From Cryptomeria japonica (Eukaryota > Streptophyta > Pinopsida > Cupressales > Cupressaceae), in NCBI RefSeq assembly GCF_030272615.1, contig NC_081406.1:144748091-144812090 (forward strand): 64,000 nt of DNA, in the 5' to 3' direction. The notes beneath the pieces were generated by a model that saw nothing but the letters and a program-made list of their open reading frames with translations, was not told the DNA's origin and did no database searches. Within the stretch, counting starts at the first letter, position 1; each line of letters starts with the position of its first letter. This document shows positions 1-12,397 of this stretch, one piece after another. The position numbers and the translations under genes were made by a program.

Positions 1-798
1 TCTTATGGGTCCGATGATATTATTCATGTTATGCGGTATTCTCGATAGTGTAACATGTTGCGGTTGATCTTGGCGAGATTTCTGGTGGTGTTGGATGTTT
101 GGAGAGTTGATTTAGGTCCATGCTATGTTGTATATGGTATTGTATTGGTCCAATGGATGATTTATGTATTGTATGATGTAATTTTGTAATTAGGTGTTGA
201 GGGTTTAGCCGACCTTGTAGTCAAGGTTGATGATTTGTATAAATAGGTGTTATATTTGTGGTTCAGTCATATATGGGTGTTGATTCTGCATTATCAGAGA
301 GTGGTGTATGTGTGAATACATGAATTCATCTTTTGGTGTGGTGTATTGAGCAACGATTGTTGCAGTATAGACAAATGAGCTTAACCGGAACTGTTGTCAG
401 GCATTAGTGAATGCGATCTTTGTAGTTCATCTTAATCGGATTGTAGTTCTGATATCTTTGTAAGGTAGTGAACCTTCCCTGAGGGTTGTATCCTTCTGGG
501 TCATTGTAATTTGAGCAATGAGCTCTAGGAAGTGTGCTTGAATGCATGTGCATTCCCCATTATAATATTTACACATACTACTATAGAGTATCATCTTATT
601 GTGGGTAGGTTCCCACTGTGCTTTTTTCCTGAACCTGGTTTTCCATGTAAAAAATATTGGTGTTATGTGTGTTGGTGTTATTGTGTTTATCTTTATTCTT
701 GCCGCAGTTGATCAAATTTGAGATTATGCTTAAACTGTTTAATCCGGTGAAAACTATTTCACCCCCCTCTCAGTTTTCCTTCCTTGTTGTTGCCAACA
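1..798 (+). repeat. Element A 5' LTR, 3' part
   Basis: This is the right-hand part of a Ty1/copia LTR ending in CCAACA at 798, directly before a tRNA-Met-type primer-binding site. It aligns by eye with about 44105-44902. The U5 end carries a C-rich run (CACCCCCCTCTCAG at about 760) that is also present near the LTR ends of element I. Confidence 0.9.
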
Positions 799-800
799 AG

Positions 801-812
801 TGGTAGCAGAGC
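801..812 (+). other. Element A primer-binding site (tRNA-iMet type)
   Basis: TGGTAGCAGAGC lies 2 bp after the LTR end. It has one mismatch to the usual TGGTATCAGAGC complementary to the initiator tRNA-Met 3' end, the priming site of most plant copia elements. Confidence 0.85.
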
Positions 813-854
813 TAGATCCTCGGGAAGAAGCTTAACTTGTCGAGGAGATCTGGG

Positions 855-1489
855 ATGACAACCTATGTGTTTAAGAAGGAAAGTCCTAGATTTGATGAAA
901 ATAATTATACTATTTGGATGGATTAGATGGAAGTTCATCTGAAGTGTCTTGGAGAGGAATATTGGAAGATTACAAAGACTGTCTACAATGTTCCTCTGAA
1001 TGGACTGGTTACTGCTGATAAAATTAAGGAGGTTGAACATAACATAAAAGCTAAGGAAGCATTACTGAGTGCCTTGATGGATTCAGAAATGACTAATGTG
1101 ATGGGTTTGAATACTACACATGAGATCTAGAAAAAGTTAGAGACTTTGTATGAAGGAGATGTACAAGTTAAAGTTGCTAAGTTGCAGATTTTGAAAGGAA
1201 AGTATGAGACATTGAAGATGGGAGAAGATGAGAATATAACATCCTTTATGGCTAAAGTGAATGAACTTGTTATGAACATCAGATATGCTGGTAGAACACT
1301 TCAAGAAGATGAGATTATTGCTAAGGTGCTGAGATCCTTGCCTCCTTCTTACAAAGCTAAAGTTGCTGCTATTGATGAGATCTAAAGTGTGACTACTGTA
1401 ACAAGAGACATGTTGGTTGGGAAGCTTGATGCATTTGAGTTGAGTGAATTTAGAGAGTTACATGGTAAATCTAAAACTATATTTAAAGC
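855..1489 (+). pseudogene. gag: Element A gag, N-terminal part (broken)
   Basis: The ATG at 855 opens a copia-type Gag (UBN2/retrotransposon gag family) that would form the particle shell. The reading frame stays constant to 1489, with stops at 924 (TAG, probably from a Trp codon), 1128 (TAG where Gln is expected) and 1383 (TAA). Recognisable stretches include the region around 1131-1150 reading KKLETLYEG and the later LPPSYK-type segment at about 1340. The frame is cut at 1490 by element C. The zinc-knuckle part resumes after 32669. It is not functional. Confidence 0.85.
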
Positions 1490-4400
1490 TGTTAGTGAAC
1501 AAATTTGCACTTTGTTTTCAAATGATTAACCTTAAACTCTGTTACCTTATTTTGAGAGCAAATAATTCACTAAACAGTTGGGTAAGTGTTGTTCAAATCA
1601 CTTCCCTCTGAATTTTTGCATAGGTACAGCTCCCTATCTTAGTTTTTCATGAAATGTGTTTTATTTCTATTTATATCTGAATGAAGCTTTTAACCAAAAA
1701 GCGTATAAGGCTGCCTATTTCATTCTTGGATGAAAGGCTGCAACTTTTCTCATGTCTCATAAATAATGGAAAACTATTTTCTTAATTTTCAAAACATATA
1801 ACTACAACAACTGAAACAAAGTTCAATATACTTCTTGCACTTAAACTAATTAAAGATGAACATATTCAAGAAAAATAAATCCGCCTTCAATCAAGAATCT
1901 TTTCTAGAGTAAACAACACGTTCAAAGGAAAGAACATCAGAAGAATAATGAAAAACTGCAATGAAATGATCAATTACTATTACTTGATCAGATGAACATA
2001 TGCAAAGACATGTTATCTATTCAGATTCAAAATACATAGATCTTTCTTCTCCCCAAGAAGAATATGATCAAATTTCATATATATATCCTTATGCAACAAA
2101 GACACAAAAAAATATATCTGCCAATCTTTTTCACAACATGTCCCAATCATTTGATTCTTCCTTTGAATAAGAACCGAAAATACCAAAAACAACACTTCAG
2201 TCAAAGTTCACAAAATTAGTTACTAAAATCTAACCCTTCTACCATCTGTTTTACTTAATTTATAGTCTAAACGGGGAATGTCTCCTTGAAAACTCGACCA
2301 CTCCCCGATAAAACAGTTACGAAACCAACAAAAAGTATCTTGGGATAGTTGTCCCAAAATTTTTGCATAACTATGAAAAATGTTTTAAAAATAAAGAAAA
2401 CTAGCCCAAAGTGGATGCATTATGTCATATTTCATCATCATCATCTTCTCCGTCTTTGTGAGCGTCATGAGCAACTGTGAGTTCCTGGATCATTGATTGG
2501 CTTGGGACTTTCATCGCATTGAGTTTCGCCTTTGCCACTTCTTTACTCCACTTGTGTTGCACCATATTCTCTGAGTGCTTTGGCAGTTGATCATTCCCAA
2601 TGAAAACCATAGATTCGATCCTAGCCACCTTGGTTATATCCTCCAGCGTGAAACTACTCCTAACTCTGATCTTCTCCATGTTCAACCGAAAAGACTTGAC
2701 TGCTTCCTGTGTGCTTGACCCACAAATTCCTAGCTCCCAGTCATGATCGGGATTAACCACTTTATTATCCTTGACTATACTACTTTGCAAATCTTGGATT
2801 TCATAGACGAAGGTTTTTGCATCCATAATTACCGACTGAAAGGTGAGCACCCACCACATGATAGTTTTCTTTAGCATGAAAAGTTGGCATTCATCAGCTA
2901 CCGGCTTAATTGAATGCTCTGTTAGAAACCTGCTAGTCCCATACTCTTCGATTTTGGTAAATAGAGGCAGGACATTTTGCCATTTGTGTTCTTCTTCCTC
3001 CCATGGTACAAGCTGGTTTTGGATTTCAGAAATTAGACTCTGTACTTCATCACACAACTTCTGGGAGTCGATAATGTATTTTTCACCATCTTTGATTACT
3101 TGTTCAATCCACTTCTCAACCACTTCAGCGATGCTCTTAGCCCGTTGAACTTGGTTCATCAACTTCTTGTTTTCCGGAGAAGTTGGGTCAAAATTCTTAG
3201 TGGCATGGGATATTGGAATTGCTCCAAGGAAACCGATGCTATCAATGAATTGAGCCAAAACACTTATGTGTCTTTTAAGTTCTCTTTTCTCTCGTCCATC
3301 CTTCTCTGACCGGGTAAGCATTTTCTTCGCTGACACTTGGAAAAAATGGTTATCTATATCCCTGCTCATCTTTCCCAACTCTACTTTTGTGATTTCAAAA
3401 TCATCAGAACCGGCCTCTTTATTCTCATCTCTCGGTTTGTAAGAGGCAATTTCCACCGTCCATTTACCATTTTCTTTGTCATTGTTTAGGTGAGCGGTGG
3501 TCTTGAACCTCTTTGGCTTTGGATTCTTCTTGGAATACTTAGCAACCATCTCCTGAATTGGAATGGTCATAAGAAGAAAGCTCCTTTTCTTGTTCACTGA
3601 GGTTGTTAACCATTTAGGGATCGTAGCGAAACAAGAAGTTTCTTCAATCATTTTCGGTGGTGGCATCATTGCCACAGTCACTGTTTGGGAGTCTAGAGCA
3701 GAAGCAACTTCACCATCCAAATCTTCAATTTCAAAAATTTGAGCCTCAAGCATGACATCTTTTACTCCCACATCCTTGACCTGGTCCATCTTCCTCTGGG
3801 CGACACTACGTGATCGAGTATGTCGAGGGGTATTGAAATCCAGAGTTGGGCTAGACCTGCGTCTAGGCTGAGCCGACTTGATTTCCTTACCTACACGAAT
3901 AGGAGCACTGTTAGAAGGATGTTTTGGTGAAGATATATTTCTTGCAGAAAGGGACTTGGCACCTGGTTTCATTGCTTTCTTTTTAGCCACCCATGCCATG
4001 GTTCTTTCCAGAACTCATTCGGTTCTCAATTGTATGTCATCATTTTCCTCCTCATCCCAATTGATTGGGGGCATTTCAATCTTTGCATGGGCTAAATACC
4101 CTGGTTCAAACAGTTCAAGATAATCTTCTTCAAGCCCTTTAATATCTAGCCTTATTTGCAAAGAAATAACCTATTCCAGCACCAATCTCATGTTTTCTCT
4201 TTTGAAGACTTCAAGTTCATCTGAACAGTCTTCCCATAAATCTTCCAACTATGGCGTGGGAAGATAAGGCATTAAGCCAAGGCTCTGAGAAAATCCTTTA
4301 TTGTCAAACCCTTTTCTTTCAGCATACAAAGAGAAATTAAAATTTCTAAGATCTACTCCTATACTTAGTGCATCAGACATTGAATTACAAGACAACACTC

Positions 4401-5434
4401 CCAATTGTATCGAAAAGTGACCTTCCCACTTGTCTTTCAACTGTGCTTTCTTGACCACAGAAGTCAGTTGTCTGCATACTTCTGCTAGAACAAAACAATC
4501 AGAACAGAAGTGCGGAAGCTTGAAGGGTTCCTCTTCAAAGCCTCCTACCCGTATATAGCAAAAGCGTGGAAACTGGATGTAAAAACTTCTGAACTTCTTA
4601 ATCAAGGTCTGTACATCATCTGAAATCCATTTGGCCTTTGTACCCTTCAGTTCATGACACAAATCACCCAGGAATGCATTGTGTACCCTTCTAAAATCTT
4701 GTAGGGCATTGTCTTTTTGCAGTATTGGATAAAACTCATACACTGGAACATCTTCCTCAGTGGGTTGCTTGGGTATACCCGTTAACTCTTTAACATAGGC
4801 CAAACAATACAAAAGAGATGAGGACATGAAGAATTTTTGTTGAAACTGCTTGGCTAGGCTCAACTGCTCTCTCATTGAATCAGCAATTAACTCTGCCCAA
4901 TCCAAATATTGTTTTCCTTTTAGAACTAATTGCACATAGCAATATATCCAATCATCAAAGCTATAAGCTTTAGCAGAACCTCTGGCTCGATGCAATAGAA
5001 GCATCACATCATGGATATGTGGCAAAATGTGGTTCTTGTTAGGATTTTTAGGTAGTCTAGAACCACCTCTCTGAGGGACCTTCAACCAGAAGTTCGCCAC
5101 ATTATTCCTGTGTCCGGCTCTATCTGCATTGAACTCACTAATTGACTGGGTAGGGGAGAAATTAGAAAACTGGCAATCTGGTATCTTGAACATCAAAGCA
5201 ATCACCTCACGGTTAATGGCAAGAGGGGTTTCACCATTATCCCTTTTAATAGTTTCAGATACAGGGTCATATCTAGCAATACACTCCCGAACCAACTCTG
5301 GACAAGGAATTGCTGGAGGAAAGGCTGTGGCTTCTAAAAGTCCATTACTCAAAATCTCTATACAAAAAGACTTATCAACACCCTTGAACACCCTTTCTTT
5401 CAATCTTCAAGGTTCTCACCCTTTAGGTCAGTAT
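1490..5434 (-). repeat. Element C 3' LTR (minimum extent)
   Basis: This matches 28723-32668 nearly base for base, with only a few percent difference by eye. The end at 1490 is TGTTAGTG on the + strand. The position 5434 is only where the truncated 5' copy ends. The true LTR probably continues past 5501, because the ORF inside it starts there; its outer boundary between 5501 and 6590 is not resolved, as no polypurine tract is obvious. Confidence 0.8.
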
Positions 5435-5501
5435 CACTAACTATGGCTTTTGTGGATGCCAAGCTAAAGACATTTCCAAACAAGTGCAGGGTGGACTTCA
5501 T
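2425..5501 (-). pseudogene. LTR-borne long ORF of element C, copy 1
   Basis: Starting from an ATG at 5501 the frame runs to 4249, with one missing base near 5401 relative to the other LTR copy. It then continues in the same frame through a TAG at 4249, a TAG near 4171 and a TGA near 4018 to a terminal TGA at 2425. The first part (about 415 residues) is a globular-looking domain with Pro/Cys/Trp spacing and a segment NREVIALMFKIP, loosely like the 'putative plant transposon protein' pattern. The second part is basic and Ser/Arg-rich (about 3990-3770), then helical, ending in an acidic EDDDDEI tail. The first two TAGs are also present in the other LTR copy, so they predate this insertion. The function is unknown. 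Confidence 0.6.
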
Positions 5502-5994
5502 GATTTCGAAAACAAGAAACCTAAATTTGATTGTAGTGAAACCTTCTGTATGAGAGAAAATGCAAGGGAAAACACTGGAGAAAATAAGGAAAGACTCACC
5601 TTCACTGTTGTATAATCGGACGATGGCTAGCAGTGAGAAAGACTCCTCTCCAGGGATAATATAAACAAAAATCCAGCAGCAAGTAGCAAATGCAGAACAC
5701 AAATGATTTTCATACCTTATTGAGAAAGGTATTGATACAGACACATTAAATGCAATGATTTCAGAATTTCATTCTGATTGCAGCAAATTGGTAGATTAGA
5801 CCCCCGCACGCATGCATTGAATGCATGGCGGCATACTTTAAGAAATTGCCAGTTCCCGAAACGTTCACTTATTTTGAAAAAGCTAAAGAATGTCATTAAT
5901 TTACAATATGGTTCTGCCTCTCCGTATTTAGCAATAAATGCACTTCTCAAAACATTAGAAACCACAAGACCCACCAATATTGAACCCAGATGAA

Positions 5995-6036
5995 CATCTT
6001 GAACCTACTTCTTGAGTGTTCAAGTAGTTCAAGATG
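5995..6036. repeat. Inverted repeat (hairpin) CATCTTGAAC / GTTCAAGATG
   Basis: The left arm 5995-6004 plus 6006-6010 pairs with 6022-6036. That gives a 15-bp stem with one bulged C at 6005 and an 11-base loop. Confidence 0.85.
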
Positions 6037-6064
6037 TACGCCATGTTAAACTATTGAGCACTTG

Positions 6065-6126
6065 TTGTGTTGAACATGTTGAACATATTTGAACCCTTTG
6101 AACTCAGTTCAATAAGTTCAACACAA
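6065..6126. repeat. Inverted repeat TTGTGTTGAAC / GTTCAACACAA
   Basis: The perfect 11-bp arms at 6065-6075 and 6116-6126 enclose further TTGAAC/GTTCAA words that can pair internally. Confidence 0.8.
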
Positions 6127-6591
6127 ACGTTATATTACCGAACAGGAAAAACCTTTTGGAAGAGTCACTGCAAAATACTCAGAGAAAACGTTAGTATGAA
6201 AAACTTTTTTTGAACACCTTGGAACCTATTGAACCTAAATTAACCTCTCAAACCCAGTTTAGAATGGTTTGACGTGTTCAAAGAGTTCAATCAATTGTCT
6301 AAACTTGACTTAAATGACTAGAAAAAGGATTTGAGGATGCACTAAGGACTTAAACCAAGGTAGTATGGCATGAACTAGGACTCTAACATAAAAAGGAAAA
6401 GACGAACCATTCTTGCCATGAAGAATAAATGACGTGGTAACATTGGCTCTGATTGGGGATTGTATTTTTCAAAAGAAAATGCAAAGAACTCACAGACTCT
6501 AGTTTTGCAAAACATAAAACAAAGGGGAAAGGATTAAGGGCACATCCAAAAATACCTAGACTACTATGTACAAGTGAGTCAAACATAGGAT

Positions 6592-9528
6592 TTACAATTT
6601 ATAGAGCTTGAGATCTTGCCCATTGTAGGTATAAGGCATGATCATTCCGTTAGCATAGCTGAGTCTGAATGCATTTTGTCCTACTGCTTTGCAAATTTTG
6701 AAAGGGCCCTTCCACAATGAATCAAACTTGCCATGAGCACCTTTGGACGCTCTCCTTTTGTCCCATAGTAGCACCTTATCTCCTACTAGAAAACCTCTTG
6801 GTCGAGCTCGCATGTCAAAAATCCTCTTTACTCGACTCTGATGCTCTAAAATTCTATGCACCAACAATTCTCTCTCTTCTTCTAATTTCGTCAGGTACCA
6901 TGATTCTTTTCTCTAAAGCATTTTGAAAAAAGAAATCCTCCACTACTATTTGCAGCTTGGTTGCTAATAACTCCAGCAGCAAAGAAAGTTTCACTCCTAC
7001 GCCATACACAAGTTCAAAAGGTGCCATTCCAATGGCCCTCTTGGGTGTGGTTCTATCCACCCATAAAACCTCATATATCTTCTTATGCCAATTCTGAGCA
7101 CTCTCATTAACTAACTTTTTCATGATGGCTATCAAATTCTTATTGCTAGATTCAGCCAAACCATTGCCCTATGGGAAATAATTAGAAGAATGTGAGAGCA
7201 AAATCTGATGATCATAGCAAAACAAAGTCAACTCTTCGGAGGAAAAATATGATGCATTATCTGTCACGATTTTCTGGGGTACCCCAAAATGAACTAGGAT
7301 GTAATCCTTGAGAAAATTACACACAATCTCTGAATTCGCCTTTTTGGTGGGAATAGCCTCTACCCATTTAGTAAAGTAGTCGGTAGCTATCAAAATATAC
7401 ATGTGACCCACACTGGAATGAGGGTTTATTGGGCCTATGAAATCAATGCCCCATTGCGTGAAAGGTTCATCTATCACTATAGGCCTTAGAGGTGCTGCTA
7501 AATGTGGCTTTCCGGAAAACAATTAACATTTTTCACATTCTTTCACATGAATATAGGCATCCCGAAACATGCCGGGCCAATAAAAATAATTTCTCAGAAT
7601 TTTGAAAGCAGTAATAGATGATGAGAAGTGTCCACCACAAACCTCTCCATGATAAGCTTCCAAGAGCTTTTGCTATTGAGTTTTATCTACACACCTTAGG
7701 TATGTTCCATCTAAACCCTTTTTGTATAAAACATCCTACCAAATTACATACTTTGCAACTTTTAATTTTAAATTTCTTTGCTCTTTAGTGGACAGATGAT
7801 TTGGGCAGCTACCATAAGTTAAATAGTAGGCCACATTAGAGAACCAAGTAAATCTGACAAAAAGAGTTAATGGTAACTCCGCTTTAGTTTCCACCTTATT
7901 TTTTGCTATCAACTTGCATAAGCCCTGCCCTTTAATTGTCTTCATAGGGCGAATGTCTAAGTAATACTCCTGGATTTTCATCACCCAAGTTGCTCTCTTA
8001 TTTAGTCCAACCTCCTACTGAGTCAAAATGCTTTTTATGGTTGAATCTGGAACAAAAACTACAGAGTGAGAATGCAGGATATAGTATTGAAACTGTTTCA
8101 CGGCTTTTACAATAGCATATGCATGCTTCTCCATAGGTGAATACTTGGCCTCATGCTTCTTGAGTGGAGTACTCATGAACGCTATAGGCATTTCAGTCCC
8201 ATGTTCATCCAACTGCAACAAAATCCCAGACATAGTATGGTCTAATGCATAACAATACGAAATGAAGTCCTTCGTGAAATCTGGATTAACAAGAGTGGGC
8301 GCATTTGCAACTGATCCCTTAATTTTCTCAAAAGAATTTTTGGCCTCTTCAGTCCACTTGAAAGGATGTTGCTCACTTAGCAAGCCAACAATGTGTTTTG
8401 TGGTTTCAGCAAACTCTGGAACAAATCTTCTTAAGAAATTCACTTGACCAAAGAACGATCTTACTCCAGTTTGGCTAGAGGGTAAACTGAGATGCTGAAT
8501 TGCATTAACCCTCTTGCGATCAATCTTGACTCCCTCTTTTGAGATGATATGTCCTAACAATTTGCCTTCCGTGACACAAAAAATTGATTTCTTAGGATTC
8601 AGAGAAATCCCGTGTTCATGACAACGCTGCAGTACTGCACTCAAATCCCGAAAATGACCTGTCCTTTTTTTTGAAAACACCGTGAGGTCATCCAGATAAA
8701 TTACAATTATTCTGTCTCAGAAATCCTTGAAAGAGGAATCCATAGCCCTTTGAAAAGTGGCTCCGACATTTATTAAACCAAAAGGCATGTGGTTGTATGT
8801 GAATGTTCCCCATGGAGTGATGAACGCTGTCTTGTGCTGCTCATGTTCTACTACAGTAATTTGGTTGTAACTAGAAAAACCATCCAACATCGACATCATC
8901 TTTGACCCAGACACTGTCTGTAAAATGTGATCCATATTTGGTAAGGCGTAGTTGTCCTTCAGGCTTGCTTGATTCAAATTCTGAAAATCAACACAGATAT
9001 GAATTTCCCCATTTTTCTTTCTTATGGGCACAATGTTAGCTACCCGGGTGGAATGGTGGATTGGATATATGATTCAGGCCTTAAGCATTTTCTCAACTTC
9101 CTTAGAAATTGCATCCGCCATGATGGGATTAAAGTTCCTCAATTTTTGCCTAAAAGGAGAGACTCCTGGCTTCAGTGGAATCTAATGTTGAAAATGTCCA
9201 TTTCTAAACTCCTTCAGGTCGTCATAAGACCAAGCAAAAACATCAATGTATTCCTTAAGCAGTGTGCCAAGTGCTCTCTTTTCCTCTGCAGAACAACACC
9301 TGCCGATTGTCACTTCTTTTGGATTAGCTTCATCTCACAATTTCCTTTCACGTCATCCTTGGGAACTTTGTTACCTATGAATGCATCATCTCTGGTGAAA
9401 AATCTCTCCAGTGTCACTAATCCCTTTGGAATCTTGTTACCTTTGAGCTGAATAAAGCTATTTGTAGGATCTACCTTTGGGTCTGGACTGAACTCTTTGC
9501 AAACATTCTCAGAGCCTTCAAAATATGA
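6592..9528 (-). pseudogene. pol: Element C pol: reverse transcriptase, RNase H, integrase (broken)
   Basis: Read on the minus strand, an RT entry segment (IPKGLVTLERFF, about 9440) is followed by RT proper. RT includes the LDGFSSYNQI block and the catalytic YLDD at about 8700-8689. A gypsy RNase H follows (about 8270-8015), then integrase with an HHCC zinc site (HGEVCGGH and CEKC, about 7650-7530), the DDE residues in GIDFIGP, TDNASYF and the NGLAESSNK block (about 7170-7150), and a C-terminal SH3-like tail ending at 6592. Integrase follows RNase H, so this is Ty3/gypsy. Stops and frameshifts occur near 9000-9400, 8700, 8014, 7735, 7525, 7168 and 6860. It would copy and integrate element C but is dead. 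Confidence 0.88.
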
Positions 9529-10050
9529 CTAAGAAAATGATTGAGCACATTCTAGGAAATCCTTGATCTGTGCATCCGCATCAAAAACCTCCCAATGATC
9601 TACATTATCAGGAACATTGGGACTATAGATCATTTCAATCTTATATGAGTTATCTTTAAAATCTGGATGTGGTAATAAAAGTGAGGCTGACACGGCCAAT
9701 GAATCCGCTCTACTATTTTTCTCCCTCGAAATTGCTTCAATTGAGAAGGCATCAAAGAATTCTAGCTCATCCCAAACTCTATTCTTGTAATGCCTCAACC
9801 TATCATTCTTAACCGTATAGACATTCCTCACCTACCTAACGATTAACTCTGCATCACCTTTGACTTTAAGCAACTTAATTCCTTTACATTTAGCCTCACT
9901 TAATTCCAATAATAGTGCCTCATATTCAGCAGTATTATTAGTGTTCTTAAAATCCAACTTGAAGGAAAAGGGGAAAATATTACTAGTTGGTGACAGCAAA
10001 ACCACCCCTGCTCCAGAACCAGAGTTAGCGTAGCTTGCATCAAACTCCAT
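9529..10050 (-). pseudogene. Element C archaeal-type RNase H, located upstream of RT
   Basis: The region reads MEFDASYANSGSGAG, then NNTAEYEALLLEL, KGDAELIVR and NSRADSLA. These are the four acidic blocks (D, E, D, D) of an RNase H of the archaeal type. The frame continues from the protease, with one stop at 9832 (TAG, Gln expected in Q-V-R). Element C therefore has two RNase H domains: this one between protease and RT, and a normal gypsy one after RT. In elements E and H in the same window the equivalent domain lies between RNase H and integrase, so the position here is different. Confidence 0.8.
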
Positions 10051-10968
10051 CTGCCATAGTCCATCAAGTTCATCAGCTGCCTTGTCTATTTTCTTTTCAC
10101 CAGGTGCAAGAACAAGATAGTTTCCAAACTCACACTCCTAAAACAGAATTTGGGCTTTCAGGTTATCTGAGGGAAATACAATATACTTATTCTTGGGTTC
10201 AGGTTCAAGCTTGATTTTCTGATTTCCAAGGGGAATAACAGCTTCAGACCAGTTCATTTTGATTTTGCCTCCAAGATCTTTGCAAAATGTCCTACTCAGA
10301 AGCATTCTGTAACTAGCCAGAATATTAGCAACCAGTATAGTTAATCTTACTCTTTTGTTTGGTCACACTACTAGCACTGCCTGAACATCCTTCACTTGAC
10401 CAATAAGAGGAACTTGTTTTCCATCCATTGAAAAAAATCTCCCAAATGTTTTAGTGAGGGTCAAACCTAGAGACTTAGCCACATGAGAAGGCATTATATT
10501 GTCTGAAGCCCCTGAATCTATTATGCAATTACTTAACTTTTGGCCATTCAGGAGAAGGGAAATATAGAAAGGTTCAGGTTTCGAAATCTCGACCTCATGC
10601 CCAGACTTTGTATCATGAAAAGCATAGGGATTTGCCAGATTAGTCAATGAGCAAGGGATAGATGAAGACCCCTCTGCAATAGCTAAATCACCATTTTCCA
10701 TACATCCATGTACTTGAGACTCCGAAAAGGAATCTCCTTTAATGTATTTGACCAATTTATCTAACTCTTTTGGGTTAAGCTTTAAATACTCAGTGGTAGG
10801 AAGTTGAATGGTAGAGGCCTTGTAGAATTCTATGATATCAAAGGAGGAAGAAGAGGAATAGCTCTTATGATCTTCATAGTTCCTTTGCAAAATCTTAACC
10901 TCAGGAACCTTTGAAAAACTATTACCTGGGAGATCTTTGCCTTTGAAATTGTTTCCAGAAGGGTTCAC
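10051..10968 (-). pseudogene. pro: Element C aspartic protease and linker
   Basis: The retropepsin-like domain has the catalytic triad DSGAS in CIIDSGASDNIMPSHVAKSL (about 10530-10470) and a following hydrophobic VAKSLGL helix. It matures the Gag-Pol polyprotein. The frame is shared with the gag upstream and with the archaeal-type RNase H downstream. The linker 10362-10051 contains a TAG near 10138 and a stop at the 10363 boundary. Confidence 0.82.
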
Positions 10969-11055
10969 AAAGGAAGAAGGTTGGGAGGTTCATTGATTCC
11001 TTGTTAGAATCGCACATGAAGAACCTTCAAGAGTTGCCAAAATGTTACTACACTT

Positions 11056-12225
11056 TTATGAATCTGACTCATATTCAAGGTAGAATGTTCCAGAGTCACC
11101 AGGTGCCTCTTGAATTCTTTTTGCTTCAGTGAACTCTCCTAATTCATCCTTTTTGTTTTGCATTTGAACGTGTCTTATCATATCAGGACATGAAACCCCA
11201 TCATGATCAGTGGTAAGGTGAAATGAACACATGACACCTTTGTCAGGAGGTGCCTCTATTTGTAATCTTTGTGGAGCTGTAGGAAGTTGCAATGGTCATC
11301 CATAGTTATATTGATTCGAAGTTCTCCTACTTATATCCTGATAAGGTTGTGGATAAGAGTTTCCAGGCTTAGGTATCTGCCTCTTTAAAGCAATCATATC
11401 ATTGACAAGCCACTGAACAACTGGATCAATAGACGACATAGAAGCTTGAGATTGTCCCTAAAGAGTTTGTACATCTTTTCTCCATTTGCCAGCTATTATC
11501 AGATCATCTTCAAGCTCTATAGCCTCATTTTGTGCAGTCTCTAGGTCTGCCGGCCTACTTCTTCTGAGGTGAAATCCGACGTCAGGTGGCATGGAATTTA
11601 CAAAGAAACATTACTGATTATCTGCAATTGGTCTCTTGGCTTGAGGAATTTTGTGAATAATCTTGTTATATCTTGCTACATAATCCCTCATCGGCTCATG
11701 AATTTCCTTCTTCATCTGTGTGAGTTGAGCTAGTAGCGTGTGTTCATCATCAGCGCTTTGGAATATTTTTTCAAAAGCAGTTTTCATTGTTTGCCAGTCA
11801 GTTATGGATCCTGCTTGCAGCTGGCTAAACCATTCTGCTACCCCTTCGGTGAGGGTTTGGACAAAAAGCCTAACAGCCACGTCCTCGTATTGAACTACTA
11901 GGATTCCAGTTGCTACATTAAAAGAGTTCAAATGCTCTTCAACTAAAACTTTCCCGTCACCTTTATATTTGGGTAAAACATCCTTTGCTCCTTTTGGTAA
12001 TGGATTATGGGCTGCGAGAGCAAGAAGTCCAATAGCCGCACCCCAGGGTTGAGCCATAATGAACACTGGATGAATGGTTACAAGAGGTGGGGCTTGAATT
12101 CCAGTAAGTCTTAGTGCTTGCCAAGGGGAAGAAGAAGATATAGGGGTAACTCTGATAGGAGATGAAGGTCTACTTTTAGCCTTCCTTCTAGGAGTAAAAC
12201 TTGGGGCAAATGATAGATTTTGCAA
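11056..12225 (-). pseudogene. gag: Element C gag
   Basis: The ATG at 12225 opens a Ty3/gypsy Gag. The retrotransposon gag domain lies at residues about 90-200, with the typical block EGVAEWFSQLQAGSITDW. Downstream there is a Cys/His cluster, CSFHLTTDHDGVSCPD (about 11216-11170), of the variant zinc-finger kind found in this group. The frame is constant across stops at 11611, 11460 and 11298. It is the particle shell protein of element C, inactive. Confidence 0.82.
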
Positions 12226-12392
12226 TTCTTCAAAATAGTTATCAACCAGTCCTTCTCTTCTTTGTGCTCTAGTATATGGACGAAAATCCAGGGTGATTAC
12301 TCGTAGAAAAACTAAACTACTTCAAACGAGACTCAATCTCAATAGTCTTCCTGAACTCAGAACAATTTTGCCAATTTGAGTTTACTTTCGTT
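12226..12392 (-). other. Element C leader, distal part
   Basis: This is untranslated sequence between the insertion point of E and the C gag start. It joins to 28649-28722 once E is removed, because both sides carry the ATGTG target duplication. Confidence 0.7.
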
Positions 12393-12397
12393 ATGTG
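12393..12397. repeat. Target-site duplication of element E (left)
   Basis: ATGTG here and at 28644-28648 immediately flank the two ends of E. Confidence 0.85.

Larger units (their letters stand above)
5502..6591 (-). other. Element C 3' region: no gene, TTGAAC-rich inverted repeats
   Basis: This stretch between the integrase stop and the unresolved LTR start contains only short ORFs without family resemblance. From about 5985 to 6300 it is packed with TTGAAC and its complement GTTCAA, forming several inverted repeats. No convincing polypurine tract was seen. Confidence 0.6.

Noticed and set aside
2013-2204. Small hydrophobic ORF present in both C LTRs (also 29246-29428)
   Set aside because: Its presence in both copies follows from LTR duplication. 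There is no independent sign of coding.
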